Counted from the stretch's first letter, positions 44,982 through 54,181 are shown. The stretch: 55,190 nucleotides of DNA from an uncultured Achromobacter sp. (GCA_913775005.1 CAJYKY010000383.1:1-55190); one strand, 5' to 3'. A program made the numbers and translations. Notes: generated by a model from the sequence alone, not told the origin.

Positions 44982-46921
44982 GCCGCATCGCCCTCCATCA
45001 CGTGGTGAAACTGCATCAGATACAGCGCGGCGGTGCGGCGCGCGGTGTCGACAATGCGTTGCTCGGCGCGGCCGTCTTCGTCGCAATCCAGCGCCAGCTC
45101 CACGGCGGACAACCAGCGCGCCAGGTGATGCTCGTCGTTATGACCGTGGTATTCCAGAAAGCGGAAAGCGTCCGGCGGCAGCGCGAGGCTGGCCTTCAGC
45201 AAGGGCAGCAGCGCCGGCACGATGCGCTGGCCTGTGCCTTCAATGATGTAGATGGCGCCCAGCAGGCCAATTGGGTCGCGCGTTGCGGCCAGGCTGTGCA
45301 GATAGGCGTTCAGCGCCTCGCCGCCGGGGTTGCGGCGCAGCGCGTCGATGCTGTCGACCGTGCCGCCGGCATTGCGGTAGTCCTGGAAAAGAATCTGGAA
45401 ATCGTTTTGCTCTTCGCCCGCATGCATGTCGATCAGCGCGGCCAGCGGCGCGTACTGTTCCGTGAGCGAGGCCGCGCCTTCGCGCATCCACTTGCTGCCT
45501 TCGCGCACCTGCGGAATCCAGTTTTCCATCCAGTTCAGATAGTCGGACGTCTGGAACTGGCGGTTGCGCAAGCGCCGCACTACCGGCGTGCGCCACACGC
45601 GCGAACGGTAGTCATGCCAGATCGCCGCAAGCTCTGTCAGCAATTGGCCCAGGCCTTGCGGCGCCATGTCGGGGTCATGCGGGGGTGCGATGGCGGCCGC
45701 GTCATCGCTTTGCTCGTGTTCGCGCGGCGGGTGCGCTACTTGCACAGCTTGCGGCGTGGCAGACGCCACGGCCCCCGACGCACCATGCACGGCTTCCGCC
45801 TCCAGCAGCATGTACGCCGCCATGAACCGGCCCGACTCGGGGATGTAGCAGAAGATCTGCTCGCCCGGTTTGATCTCGCGCGTTTCCAGGAACTCGGCCA
45901 GCATGATCAGGATGGACGCCGCCCCCGTGTTGCCGCGCCAGGCCAGGTTGCTGAACCAGCGTTCACGCGGGATCACCAGACCCGCTTTTTCCATCAAGTC
46001 TTCCACCACCGGAATAAATTTTTCCGACGAGTAGTGGCAAAGGAAGTGATCCACCTGGTCGGGATCCAGCCAGCCATCGCGCACCAGCTTGGCGTATTCG
46101 TGAATGCCGATATCGAACAGATGCGGCAACAGGCGGATGTCCTGACGCAGCGACAGCGCGCCATCGGCTTCGGCCTCGTTCCACGACGGATAATCCAGAT
46201 GCCCTTTCTGGCGGTCGGCCGACAGGCCCAGCTGCATGCACACCGGATAGTCGCCCGAGAACGAACGCTGATGCACCCATTTCAATTTCAGCCGCACGCC
46301 GCTGGAAGCGCCTGGCAGCGCACGGCCGGAATTGCCCAGCAACAGCGCGCCCGCGCCGTCCGATAGCATCCAGCGCAAGAAGTGCGCGTCGAAGTCAGCG
46401 TCATAACCGCGCGCGGCAAAGCGCGAGCGCTTGAACAGCCGCGACGGCAGTTCGCTGGCCACGGCCAGCGCGCTGGCGTGTCCGCCCATTTCGACGCCTT
46501 GCGCCGCCACCTGAATGGCCGACACGCCCGCCGCGCAGATGCCGTGCACCGACAGCGTTTCCATCGGATGCGCAGCCAGCTCGCCCTGGATCATGTTCGA
46601 AAAACCCGGCATCAACGCATCACCACCCGACGACCCGCTGGTCAACAGCGACACGGCCGACAGATCGCTGTCATGACGCCGCAGGCAATCCCGGATGGCG
46701 TGGGCGGCCAGCTGCGCATTCGTGTACACCGTCTGCCCTTCCGGGTCGATGGCGTAGTAACGCTGCTTGATGCCGTTCTCAGCCAGGATGCGGCCCTTGA
46801 TGCGCGTGGACATGCGGTTCAGCGGCGCGATGTAGCTGTCCATGGCGTCGTTGGAAACGGGTTCGCCCGGCATGAAATAACCGGCGCTTTCCAGATAGAC
46901 ACGATTGAACGCGATGGGCAT
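44978..46921 (-). CDS. Ketoacyl-ACP synthase III fused to a heme-oxygenase-like domain
   Basis: A 647-residue two-part enzyme. Residues 1-375 match KAS III thiolase-fold enzymes with the triad Cys129 (HGICAAGV), His296 (LCHYSSEKF) and Asn331 (WRGNTGAAS). After a linker (about 380-425), residues 425-645 look like a heme-oxygenase-like, possibly di-iron domain: HAGEEQNDF near 500, IIEGTGQ at 559-565 and HGHNDEHH at 592-599. Known members of that fold include UndA-type oxidases. The neighbours are a desaturase and a sterol-desaturase-family enzyme, so an oxidised or shortened lipid is a fair guess. Domain 2 is assigned by eye. Confidence 0.7.
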   Translation of the reverse strand: MPIAFNRVYLESAGYFMPGEPVSNDAMDSYIAPLNRMSTRIKGRILAENGIKQRYYAIDPEGQTVYTNAQLAAHAIRDCLRRHDSDLSAVSLLTSGSSGGDALMPGFSNMIQGELAAHPMETLSVHGICAAGVSAIQVAAQGVEMGGHASALAVASELPSRLFKRSRFAARGYDADFDAHFLRWMLSDGAGALLLGNSGRALPGASSGVRLKLKWVHQRSFSGDYPVCMQLGLSADRQKGHLDYPSWNEAEADGALSLRQDIRLLPHLFDIGIHEYAKLVRDGWLDPDQVDHFLCHYSSEKFIPVVEDLMEKAGLVIPRERWFSNLAWRGNTGAASILIMLAEFLETREIKPGEQIFCYIPESGRFMAAYMLLEAEAVHGASGAVASATPQAVQVAHPPREHEQSDDAAAIAPPHDPDMAPQGLGQLLTELAAIWHDYRSRVWRTPVVRRLRNRQFQTSDYLNWMENWIPQVREGSKWMREGAASLTEQYAPLAALIDMHAGEEQNDFQILFQDYRNAGGTVDSIDALRRNPGGEALNAYLHSLAATRDPIGLLGAIYIIEGTGQRIVPALLPLLKASLALPPDAFRFLEYHGHNDEHHLARWLSAVELALDCDEDGRAEQRIVDTARRTAALYLMQFHHVMEGDAA

Positions 46922-46955
46922 GGGACAGGTCTCAGGTAAAAGGTGGAACGCGGCG

Positions 46956-47864
46956 CTAGCGGACGTGCTCGGGCGCCATGCATGAACGGCTGCGCAGGCG
47001 CGGCACGACCAGGCTCAGCACAAACACGCGAAACATATAAGGCGCCAGCCCGCGTTCATTCAGCGCGGGATTGACGCGATGGCGGTAATGCTCGCGATGC
47101 AGGCGAGTCAGTTCAGACCAGTGCGCACGCGGATGTTCGTGATGCGCGGTGTGCAAGCCGATGTTGAACAGCAGCGGGTTGACCAAGCCTTCGAAATTGC
47201 GCGCGTAGTTCAGCCCGGCAACGTGGCGCGGGCCACCATCGGCATGCGCGTGTTGCAGGTAATTTGTGGCCAGCAGCCAGTGCAAGCCATGCAACTGCGG
47301 CACGATCACGAACACCAGCGCCTTGACGGGGTTCACCATCAACAGCCCGCCCCACAAGCCGAACCACGCGCCGTACTGCGCCACGCAATAGCGCCACGCG
47401 CCGGGCCAGTGGCGGCGCAAGCGCGCCAGCCACGCAAAGAACATCGGATACAGCACCCAGCCGGCCTGGAAAGGATGCAGCACGTACCCCAGCAGATGAT
47501 TCGTGTCGCCACCGAATCGATACGTGCGCGCGGCATCGCGCGCGCCGTGCTTGTAGCGATGATGGTTAGCCACATGCGCCGGGTAGAACACGAAGGTGGG
47601 ATGCCCTTGCAACAGCGTGATCCAGAAATCGGTCGCGCGATTGGTCCAGCGGCCGTGCCACATCCGGATGTGCGTGTGGTTGTGATGAATAACGCCGATG
47701 CCCAGCGTCAAGAACAGCATCAACGCATACAGCGGCCACCAGAACCCGTGCACCCACTGCCAGGCCGCCAGCGCGGGCAGCGCAGCCAGATAGGCCAGGC
47801 TTTGCCAGTCGCGACGATTGCGCAGCGACGGCAGCCGGCGCCGGGAACTAGGCGCGCCCGCCAA
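46956..47864 (-). CDS. Membrane fatty-acid desaturase
   Basis: A 302-residue membrane protein with three histidine boxes: HHNHTH, NHHRYKH and HTAHHEHP. These bind the di-iron centre of acyl desaturases. Four hydrophobic segments surround them. The first codon is a TTG at 47864; no in-frame ATG allows the N-terminal membrane segment, and it overlaps the next upstream gene by 17 bases. It would introduce a double bond, or oxidise a related group, in a lipid made by the cluster. Confidence 0.85.
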   Translation of the reverse strand: MAGAPSSRRRLPSLRNRRDWQSLAYLAALPALAAWQWVHGFWWPLYALMLFLTLGIGVIHHNHTHIRMWHGRWTNRATDFWITLLQGHPTFVFYPAHVANHHRYKHGARDAARTYRFGGDTNHLLGYVLHPFQAGWVLYPMFFAWLARLRRHWPGAWRYCVAQYGAWFGLWGGLLMVNPVKALVFVIVPQLHGLHWLLATNYLQHAHADGGPRHVAGLNYARNFEGLVNPLLFNIGLHTAHHEHPRAHWSELTRLHREHYRHRVNPALNERGLAPYMFRVFVLSLVVPRLRSRSCMAPEHVR

Positions 47865-48624
47865 GCGATTCTCTGCGCTGGAAGGCGTCCAGCTGGGGGG
47901 CCGCCGCTTCGGCTTTCAAGCGCGTGCGGAACAGGCGGTCCATGAAGGTGAACTGAAAACCGTAATTGCCGTTGTAGCAGGCGTGGTGCAGATGATGCCG
48001 GCGGCTGGCAGCGAACCAGTGCGCATACGACACCTTCGGGAAAAAGTCGTAATTGGCGTGGCCGATGCAATTGAAAAACAGGCTGAACAGCGGCACGGAG
48101 GCCAGCGCCCAGAAACTGAAGTCGTGCAGCACCATGGGCAGCATGATCACATTGCCCAGCATCAGCGCTTCGATGGGGTGAAAGCTGTAGGTGGAAAACG
48201 GCGTGGTCACCACCGACCGATGATGCGGCAGGTGAAAGCGGCGCAGCGGCTTGGTATGCAGCAGGCGGTGGTTGATCCAGAAGTGCACGTCGTTCCAGGC
48301 GACCAGCACCAGGATTTCGATCACGACTTTCTGCCAGGTGGGGTCCGGATCCAGATGGGCCCACCCCAGTTGCAACAAACCCCACGGGAAAATCATGCCG
48401 GTGCCGAACAACAGGATGGACAGGCCCGATTGCATGAATTCGCGGCGCAGCTGGCCGGGCGCCAAGGGGCGCGGGTCCAGCGGCCGGCCGATGCCCAATG
48501 CCGGCAGCACGTGTTGCGTCAGCAGCCACGTGGCCGCGCCAAAGAGCAGATAGATGCCGCCGAAAAACAGGAGCCCCGCCAGCATGACCTGCCAGGCGGA
48601 CAAGGCTTCAAAAGCGTGGGCCAT
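47848..48624 (-). CDS. Sterol desaturase/fatty acid hydroxylase-family protein
   Basis: A 258-residue membrane protein with the histidine boxes of the fatty acid hydroxylase superfamily: HFWINHRLLH, FHLPHHRS and HHLHHACYNG. Four or so membrane segments hold them. Such enzymes use a di-iron centre to hydroxylate or desaturate lipid chains. First gene of the four-gene lipid operon. The 133-base gap upstream (48625-48757) may hold its promoter. Confidence 0.87.
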   Translation of the reverse strand: MAHAFEALSAWQVMLAGLLFFGGIYLLFGAATWLLTQHVLPALGIGRPLDPRPLAPGQLRREFMQSGLSILLFGTGMIFPWGLLQLGWAHLDPDPTWQKVVIEILVLVAWNDVHFWINHRLLHTKPLRRFHLPHHRSVVTTPFSTYSFHPIEALMLGNVIMLPMVLHDFSFWALASVPLFSLFFNCIGHANYDFFPKVSYAHWFAASRRHHLHHACYNGNYGFQFTFMDRLFRTRLKAEAAAPQLDAFQRRESLGGRA

Positions 48625-48757
48625 GAACGTGTGGTTTCACCCTGAGAATGGCCGCATCATAAGCAATCCGTCAGTTTCCCGGTAGGTCATTTATTACAAA
48701 ATGAATCCGGGCAACACAAAGCTGCCAGCCGCGCCCGGATCACGGCCTAACTTCCGG

Positions 48758-49651
48758 CTATTGGCACGGAAACTGGCGGTTCAAGCCTGCTACGGCCGCA
48801 TCCATGCGTGCCGCCAAGGCCGCGCTGGCCGCCGGCATGGGCAGGCGCAATTCGTCTGTCAACAATCCCTGCCGGCCGAGTTGCGCCTTGAGCGGACCCG
48901 GATTCGGTTCTTCAAACGCCAGCTGAATCACGGGCGCCAAGGCCATGAAGAGGCGGCGGGCAAGGTCCAGCTGCTGCGCGCGCACCGCCTGGTACATCGC
49001 AACGAACAGATCAGGGCGGATGTGCGCCGCCGCCGCGATCATGCCCGCGCCGCCCAGACACAGCACGGACAACGTTTGCAAGTCTTCGCCCGCCAACACA
49101 TTCATCTGGCCGTCGTTGATCAGCGCCAGCGTCTTTTCCAGCGACCCGCCGCAATCCTTGATGGCCGCAATGTTCGGATGCGCGGCCAGCGACAGCAACG
49201 TTGCGGTCTCCAGTGTGGTGCCGGTGCGGTAGGGAATGTCGTAGAGCACCAGGGGAAAGCGCGAGGCATCGGCCAAGCTGCGGAAGTAGGCAGCGGCGCC
49301 CTGTTGGCCGGCGCGCACGTAGTACGGCGCGGGCGCCAGAATGCCGGCCAGCGGGCGTGTGCCGAAGGCCGACAGGCGTTGCAACACATGGCCCTGATGA
49401 TTGCCGGCAAGGCCCATGATGACGGGTAGCCGGCCGGCTTCGGTCAGCACGGCGTCCAGCACGGCCAGCTGTTCGGCGTCATCCAGCGAGGCCGCTTCGC
49501 CCGTGCTGCCGCACACGACCAGGCCATCAACGCCAGCCGCCGCGTAATGGCGCACCAGCCGGCGCAACGCACCGCCATCCACGGCGCCGCCGGAAAACGG
49601 CGTCACCAGCGGCACCCAGACGCCCTGGAAAAGAGATTGTTGAATCGACAT
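48758..49651 (-). CDS. DapA-like dihydrodipicolinate synthase-family protein
   Basis: A 297-residue class I aldolase-fold enzyme. Schiff-base Lys165 (AAIKDCGG), Tyr137 (VLYDIPYRTG) and GSTGEA at 48-53 match the active site of DapA, and lengths agree. It most likely makes 4-hydroxytetrahydrodipicolinate for lysine and peptidoglycan, but related aldolases (N-acetylneuraminate lyase group) share all these residues, so I leave the symbol blank. AAGGAG stands 7 bases upstream of ATG 49651. The upstream 359-base gap contains a small ORF and hairpin, described separately. Confidence 0.82.
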   Translation of the reverse strand: MSIQQSLFQGVWVPLVTPFSGGAVDGGALRRLVRHYAAAGVDGLVVCGSTGEAASLDDAEQLAVLDAVLTEAGRLPVIMGLAGNHQGHVLQRLSAFGTRPLAGILAPAPYYVRAGQQGAAAYFRSLADASRFPLVLYDIPYRTGTTLETATLLSLAAHPNIAAIKDCGGSLEKTLALINDGQMNVLAGEDLQTLSVLCLGGAGMIAAAAHIRPDLFVAMYQAVRAQQLDLARRLFMALAPVIQLAFEEPNPGPLKAQLGRQGLLTDELRLPMPAASAALAARMDAAVAGLNRQFPCQ

Positions 49652-49753
49652 GTGAACACTCCTTCGGTGTAAGGACCGTGGTTGGACCGTACAGAAGTGC
49701 TCGGGATATCAGTGGTGCGCGCGACAGGCGCCAAGAAGCGCCGCCAAGAGGCC

Positions 49754-49783
49754 GCTGTTCCGTCGCCCATCTGACGGAACAGC
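49754..49783. repeat. Perfect hairpin upstream of the DapA-like gene
   Basis: GCTGTTCCGTC and GACGGAACAGC are 11-base perfect inverted arms with an 8-base loop. It lies between the small ORF and the DapA-like gene, 103 bases upstream of its ATG. No T-run follows on the minus strand. It could be an attenuator-type stem, an operator or a simple mRNA structure. Confidence 0.6.
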
Positions 49784-49792
49784 ATGCTCCGG

Positions 49793-49891
49793 TCAGATGA
49801 GCGGCTGTTTTTTGGATTTCAGGCCGACGGCAGTCAGCACCACGCACAGGGCGCGGATGCAGAAAGCGGAAGAGTTGGCCTGATGAATCAT
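49793..49891 (-). CDS. Possible 32-residue leader peptide
   Basis: A short ORF beginning MIHQANSSAF and ending KSKKQPLI, with a hydrophobic core (RALCVVLTAVGL). It uses mostly G or C at third codon positions, as the neighbouring genes do. It precedes the perfect hairpin and the DapA-like gene in the same direction, the layout of a leader peptide, and holds three Lys codons near its end, fitting lysine control. No good ribosome site is seen, so it may be chance. Nothing else was found in 49892-50010. Confidence 0.4.
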   Translation of the reverse strand: MIHQANSSAFCIRALCVVLTAVGLKSKKQPLI

Positions 49892-50010
49892 GAATGAATG
49901 GAACGCGCGATAAGCGACGGATGCAGAAATCTACCGGGCGGCTGCAAGGCTGTCAACGCGGATCGATACGCGGCGTCCGCAGCCGTGGCTTGGACCTCAG
50001 CGCCTGCCCC

Positions 50011-50496
50011 TTAGCGCAGGCTGGCCAGGAACACAGCGCACAGCGCCTGCATGCCTTGGCGGTCGTCTTCGTCGAAGCGATCGGGCACGGGGCTGTCCAC
50101 ATCCCACACGCCGATCAACTCGCCGTTATGCACCAGCGGCACCACGATCTCGGAACGCGAAGCCGCATCGCAGGCGATGTGGCCTGGGAACGCGTGTACG
50201 TCCGGCACCAGCTGCGTTTCGCGCTGGCTGGCGGCCGCGCCGCACACGCCGCGGTTCAGCGGAATGCGCACGCAGGCCGGCTTGCCCTGGAAAGGCCCCA
50301 GCACCAGTTCCGTGCCGTCGAAGAAATAAAACCCCGCCCAGTTCAGCTCGGGCAGGGCCTGGTAGGCGAGCGCGCTCAGGTTGGCGGCGTTGGCGATGCG
50401 ATCCGGCTCGCCTTCAAGCAGGGCGCGGGCTTGCGCGACCAGCGCTTTGTACAGGGCGGCTTTGGAATCGGCATGAATCGGGGCGGCTTCAAACAT
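50011..50496 (-). CDS. msrC: Free methionine-(R)-sulfoxide reductase, GAF domain
   Basis: A 161-residue GAF-domain reductase that repairs oxidised free methionine in the cytoplasm. The three cysteines are Cys75, Cys85 and Cys109, with the same 10 and 24 spacing as the catalytic and resolving cysteines of the E. coli enzyme. LNWAGFYFFDG and FPGHIACDAASRSEIVVP are family blocks. The gene is divergent from the aminotransferase gene, with a 159-base shared spacer that should hold both promoters. Confidence 0.92.
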   Translation of the reverse strand: MFEAAPIHADSKAALYKALVAQARALLEGEPDRIANAANLSALAYQALPELNWAGFYFFDGTELVLGPFQGKPACVRIPLNRGVCGAAASQRETQLVPDVHAFPGHIACDAASRSEIVVPLVHNGELIGVWDVDSPVPDRFDEDDRQGMQALCAVFLASLR

Positions 50497-50655
50497 AGCG
50501 GTAAATGTAACTGTACAGGCAGTTTTCGATGCAGGTGATTTTAGGGGTTCTACGCGTTAAAGGGGCCGGGCTGCTACCGTGTGGGACAATACTTTTTTTG
50601 TTGCAGTCCCCCGTACCGCCTCTTTCTTTCACTCTTCTTGATCAAGAAGCAATCC

Positions 50656-51858
50656 ATGGACAAGCCTCTCGAACCTGCGTTTTCCTTTTCGGAACGCGCT
50701 CAGCAACTTACCAGCTCCGCCATCCGCGAGATCCTCAAGGTCACCGAGCGCCCTGAAGTCATTTCGTTCGCAGGCGGCCTGCCGGCGCCCGGCGGCTTCC
50801 CGGTAGAGGTGGTACGTGCTGCATTCGACAAGGTATTGTCCACCAACGGCCGCGCGGCCCTGCAATACGGCCCCACCGAAGGCTACGGCCCGCTGCGCCA
50901 ATGGGTTGCTGATGATCTGAACCGTGCCGGCGCCAACGTCGCCCCCGACCAGGTCCTGATCGTCTCGGGTTCGCAGCAAGCGCTGGACCTGCTGGGCAAA
51001 GTGCTGGTCGACAAAGACAGCAAGGTGCTGGTCGAAGACCCGAGCTACCTGGGCGCGCTGCAATCGTTCAGCCTGTACCAGCCCAAGTTCGTGCCGGTGC
51101 CCACCGACGAAGGCGGCCTGATCCCCGAAGCGATCACGCCCGAACTGGCTGACGGCGCCCGCTTCCTGTACGCGCTGCCCAACTTCCAGAACCCCACCGG
51201 CCGCACGCTGAACCTGGAACGCCGCGTTGCGCTGCTCAAGCGCGCCGCCGAACTGAACCTGACCATCATCGAAGACGACCCCTACGGTGAACTGCGCTAC
51301 GCAGGCGAGCCGCAGCCGGGCCTCATTTCGATGGCGGCCGAATACGGCGCCAACGTCGTGCGCCTGGGCACGTTCTCGAAGGTGCTGGCTCCCGGCTTGC
51401 GCCTGGGCTACATCGTGGGCGGACGCGCGCTGATCAACAAGCTGGTGCAAGCCAAGCAAGCGACCGACCTGCACACGCCCACGCTGACCCAGATGGCCGT
51501 CTACGAAATCGTCAAGGAAGGCTTCCTGGAAGAGCATCTGCCCAATGTGCGCGAAATCTACCGCGCTCAAGGCACCTGCATGCTGCAAGCCATCGCGCGC
51601 GAATTCCCGTCCACCGTCACCTGGACCAAGCCGGAAGGCGGCATGTTCATCTGGCTGACGCTGCCCGAGCACATCGACAGCACCAAGCTGCTGGAAAAGG
51701 CCATCGCCCAGAACGTGGCCTTCGTGCCCGGCGCGCCGTTCTACTGCGGCCCTGGCCGCGCGAACACGCTGCGCCTGAGCTTTGCCACGGTGCCGGAAGA
51801 CAAGATCCGTACCGGCATCGCCATCCTGGGCAAGCTGCTCAAGGAATACACCGCCTAA
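50656..51858 (+). CDS. PLP-dependent aminotransferase, 2-aminoadipate/LysN type
   Basis: A 400-residue fold-type I aminotransferase of the MocR-like group but without a DNA-binding domain. It shows FAGGLPAPGGFP at the start, NFQNPTG (Asn179), EDDPYGELRY and the PLP lysine K242 in GTFSKVLAPG. Similar enzymes act on 2-aminoadipate, aromatic or branched amino acids. The amino acid is not certain. ATG 50656 gives the normal length; the longer frame has no homologous start. A strong terminator follows. Confidence 0.88.
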   Translation: MDKPLEPAFSFSERAQQLTSSAIREILKVTERPEVISFAGGLPAPGGFPVEVVRAAFDKVLSTNGRAALQYGPTEGYGPLRQWVADDLNRAGANVAPDQVLIVSGSQQALDLLGKVLVDKDSKVLVEDPSYLGALQSFSLYQPKFVPVPTDEGGLIPEAITPELADGARFLYALPNFQNPTGRTLNLERRVALLKRAAELNLTIIEDDPYGELRYAGEPQPGLISMAAEYGANVVRLGTFSKVLAPGLRLGYIVGGRALINKLVQAKQATDLHTPTLTQMAVYEIVKEGFLEEHLPNVREIYRAQGTCMLQAIAREFPSTVTWTKPEGGMFIWLTLPEHIDSTKLLEKAIAQNVAFVPGAPFYCGPGRANTLRLSFATVPEDKIRTGIAILGKLLKEYTA

Positions 51859-51930
51859 GCGGCGTTCAAGACGCTGCATGCCGTCAGGCGCGGCCTCAAA
51901 ACCGCGCCTTGATCGGCGATAGACCTTCCA

Positions 51931-51961
51931 CGGCCGGGCGCAATGCCCGGCCGTTGTTTTA
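51931..51961 (+). terminator. Rho-independent terminator
   Basis: CGGCCGGGC and GCCCGGCCG form a perfect 9-base stem with loop GCAAT, followed by TTGTTTTA. It lies 73 bases after the aminotransferase stop and ends that transcript before ubiA. Confidence 0.92.
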
Positions 51962-51992
51962 TGCTGTCGGCTTTCCCGACCATTTTCCGACC

Positions 51993-52925
51993 GTGACAGT
52001 GAGCGCCTCGCAACAACCTCCCGTCGACCTCAGCGACATCGTCTTCACCGACTGGGTCGAACGCTGGCTTCCGAAGTCCTGGCGTCCCTACGCCCGCCTG
52101 TGCCGCCTGGACCGCCCCATCGGCACCTGGCTCACGCTGCTGCCCGCCATCGCCGCGCTGGTGCAAACGGCGGGCGGATTGCCGGATCTGCAACGCCTGA
52201 TCGTCTTCTCGCTGGGTGCGCTGTTGATGCGCGGCATCGGCTGCACCGTCAACGACATGTGCGACCGCAACTTCGACAAGCACGTCGAACGCACGCGCTT
52301 CCGGCCGCTGACCAGCGGCCAGTTGACGATGAAAAACGCCGTGTGGTTCCTGCTGGGCCAATTGCTGGTCTGCGGATCGCTGCTGTTCTTCTTGAACGAG
52401 ATGAGCCGCTGGCTGGCGGTGGCGGTGCTGCCCTTCGTCTTCATCTACCCGCTGTGCAAACGCGTCACGTATTGGCCGCAAGTCGTGCTGGGCATCTGCT
52501 TTAACTGGGGCATGCTCATGGCCTGGTCCGACACGCAGAACCACGTGCCGCTGGCCGCCATCGCCATGTGGGCGGGCGCGGTGATGTGGCAGGTGGGCTA
52601 CGACAGCATTTACGCCTATGTCGACGTGCGCGATGACCGCAGCCTGGGCCTGCATTCCACCGCGATGCGGTTTGGCGACCAGGGCAAGCTGTGGATCGGC
52701 GGCTTCTACCTGGGCACGGTCGTGCTGTGGTCCTGGGGCGGGTACGCGATGGGCTTGTCGTGGGCCTATCAGGTGGGCATTGCCGCCGTGGCGCTGCACC
52801 TGGCCTGGCAATTGAAGGTGTTCGACATCCAGCACCCCAGCCGCAACTTCATGCTGTTTCGCGCGAACCTGTGGCTGGGCGCGCTGCTGGTGGCCGCTGC
52901 GCTGGCGGGTACGCTGATCCGCTGA
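51993..52925 (+). CDS. ubiA: 4-hydroxybenzoate octaprenyltransferase
   Basis: A 310-residue membrane prenyltransferase that joins a polyprenyl tail to 4-hydroxybenzoate in ubiquinone synthesis. The two Asp-rich sites are visible: NDMCDRNFDKHVERT and YAYVDVRDDRSLGLHS, with about eight membrane segments around them. The start is uncertain. The frame opens at TTG 51909, but that region contains the terminator, so GTG 51993 is taken. A GTG two codons later is also possible. Confidence 0.92.
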   Translation: MTVSASQQPPVDLSDIVFTDWVERWLPKSWRPYARLCRLDRPIGTWLTLLPAIAALVQTAGGLPDLQRLIVFSLGALLMRGIGCTVNDMCDRNFDKHVERTRFRPLTSGQLTMKNAVWFLLGQLLVCGSLLFFLNEMSRWLAVAVLPFVFIYPLCKRVTYWPQVVLGICFNWGMLMAWSDTQNHVPLAAIAMWAGAVMWQVGYDSIYAYVDVRDDRSLGLHSTAMRFGDQGKLWIGGFYLGTVVLWSWGGYAMGLSWAYQVGIAAVALHLAWQLKVFDIQHPSRNFMLFRANLWLGALLVAAALAGTLIR

Positions 52926-53010
52926 GCCGCACTGTCTTGACCCCGCGCATTGCCGCCGATGCCGGATCAAGCGATCATGACGCTTCCGCCCCGCCTTACG
53001 GAGACACCGC

Positions 53011-53415
53011 ATGCCCGCATTGATCAAATCCCTGACCGCTGCCGCCGCTGTGTGCGCGCTGGCCGGCTTCGCGCCGGCCCAAGCCGCTACCGATTGCTCG
53101 GCCCAGCGCGGCTGCGCCGCCAAGTTCTGCGAGATCGAAAACGACATTGCAGCCGCCCAGGCGCAGAACAACACCCGCCGCGAAGCCGGCCTGCGCAAGG
53201 CGCTGGCTGAAGCCCGCGCCCACTGCACCGACGGCCGCCTGCAATCCCAACGCGAAGCCGATGTGCGCGAGAAGCAAACCAAAGTGTCTGAACGCGAACA
53301 GGAACTCAAGGAAGCGCGCGCCAAGGGCAAGCAGGACAAGATCGACAAGGCCCAGCGCAAGCTGGAAGAAGCGCAATCCGAGTACAACGCCGCGCTGGTG
53401 GAACTGAACCGCTAA
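53011..53415 (+). CDS. DUF1090-family periplasmic protein
   Basis: A 134-residue protein with a signal peptide cleaved after AQAA near residue 26, a Cys pair region (DCSAQRGCAAKFCEIE) and a long charged coiled-coil tail with KQTKVSEREQELKEA and DKAQRKLEEAQ. This is the DUF1090 (YqjC-like) layout. Function unknown, possibly an envelope stress protein. ACGGAG stands about 9 bases before the ATG. Confidence 0.87.
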   Translation: MPALIKSLTAAAAVCALAGFAPAQAATDCSAQRGCAAKFCEIENDIAAAQAQNNTRREAGLRKALAEARAHCTDGRLQSQREADVREKQTKVSEREQELKEARAKGKQDKIDKAQRKLEEAQSEYNAALVELNR

Positions 53416-53458
53416 CGCCCTGCCCGCGTCGACAGACGCGTTGCTGCCATCACACAAG

Positions 53459-53486
53459 ACCCCGGGCCTGTCCCGGGGTTTGTCGT
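53459..53486 (+). terminator. Rho-independent terminator
   Basis: ACCCCGGG and CCCGGGGT make an 8-base stem with loop CCTGT at 53459-53479, followed by a T-rich stretch with two G or C breaks. It closes the DUF1090 gene. Confidence 0.85.
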
Positions 53487-53751
53487 TTCTGAAGGTTTTC
53501 TACCCCGAGTCCGTCGTGGCCAACCCCAAGCTATCGTGTCATCAGATGGAAATATCACCACCCATGGTGCCAACATGGACAATTGACGGCGATTAGTACA
53601 TATTTTGGAAAGATGTTTTCAGGTAATAAGGGTTTATCCCGAGGTTGTTTGAGCACAGAATGCATCTCATCGGGACCACAGCAAGCGAACTCCTCGGCAA
53701 TCACGCCAGCCCAGTTCGGATCCCAAGCTCACAAGACACCGGAGGTCTGCT

Positions 53752-54144
53752 ATGAAAACCCTTGCAACCGCTTTGATGCTTTCCCTGTCCGTTATCGCCG
53801 CTGGCGCTCAAGCCGCTGAAGCCGACCAAGGCCCGACGCGCGCTCAAGTCCAAGCCGAACTGCAACAAGCCAAGGTTTCGGGCCAATACACGTTTGGCGA
53901 AGAAGGCTACCCCGCCGCCATCGCCCAGAAGTCCAGCCTGACCTCGCAACAAGTTCAAGCTGAACTGGCCCAAGCCAAGAACGCCGGCGAAGTCACTTTC
54001 GGCAACCTGGACTACCCGCCCGTCGCTTCGGCTGAACACAACACGTCGCTGACGCGTGCTCAAGTTGAATCGCAACTGGCACAAGCCAAAGCTGAAGGCC
54101 TGGTGACCTTCGGCAACATGGACTACCCCCCCATGGGCAGCTGA
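53752..54144 (+). CDS. DUF4148-family periplasmic protein
   Basis: A 130-residue secreted protein. A signal peptide ends at AQAAEA near residue 23, followed by three repeats of about 34 residues, each with (T/S)-x-x-QVQAEL-x-QAK then VTFGNLDYPP or a variant. This is the DUF4148 layout, common in betaproteobacteria and often abundant or induced. GGAGG stands before the ATG. The 265 bases upstream (53487-53751) are AT-richer than their surroundings and probably hold the promoter; no clear boxes were found. Confidence 0.88.
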   Translation: MKTLATALMLSLSVIAAGAQAAEADQGPTRAQVQAELQQAKVSGQYTFGEEGYPAAIAQKSSLTSQQVQAELAQAKNAGEVTFGNLDYPPVASAEHNTSLTRAQVESQLAQAKAEGLVTFGNMDYPPMGS

Positions 54145-54181
54145 TCCACGGGCCGAGAGGCCGTGACAGCACCCTTGCAAA

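Noticed and set aside
45002..46366. 454-codon ORF on the + strand opposite the KAS III fusion
   Set aside because: Shadow of a gene with an intact catalytic triad.
51855..53387. 510-codon ORF on the minus strand across ubiA and DUF1090
   Set aside because: It spans two well-supported genes and two terminators; its protein is low-complexity.
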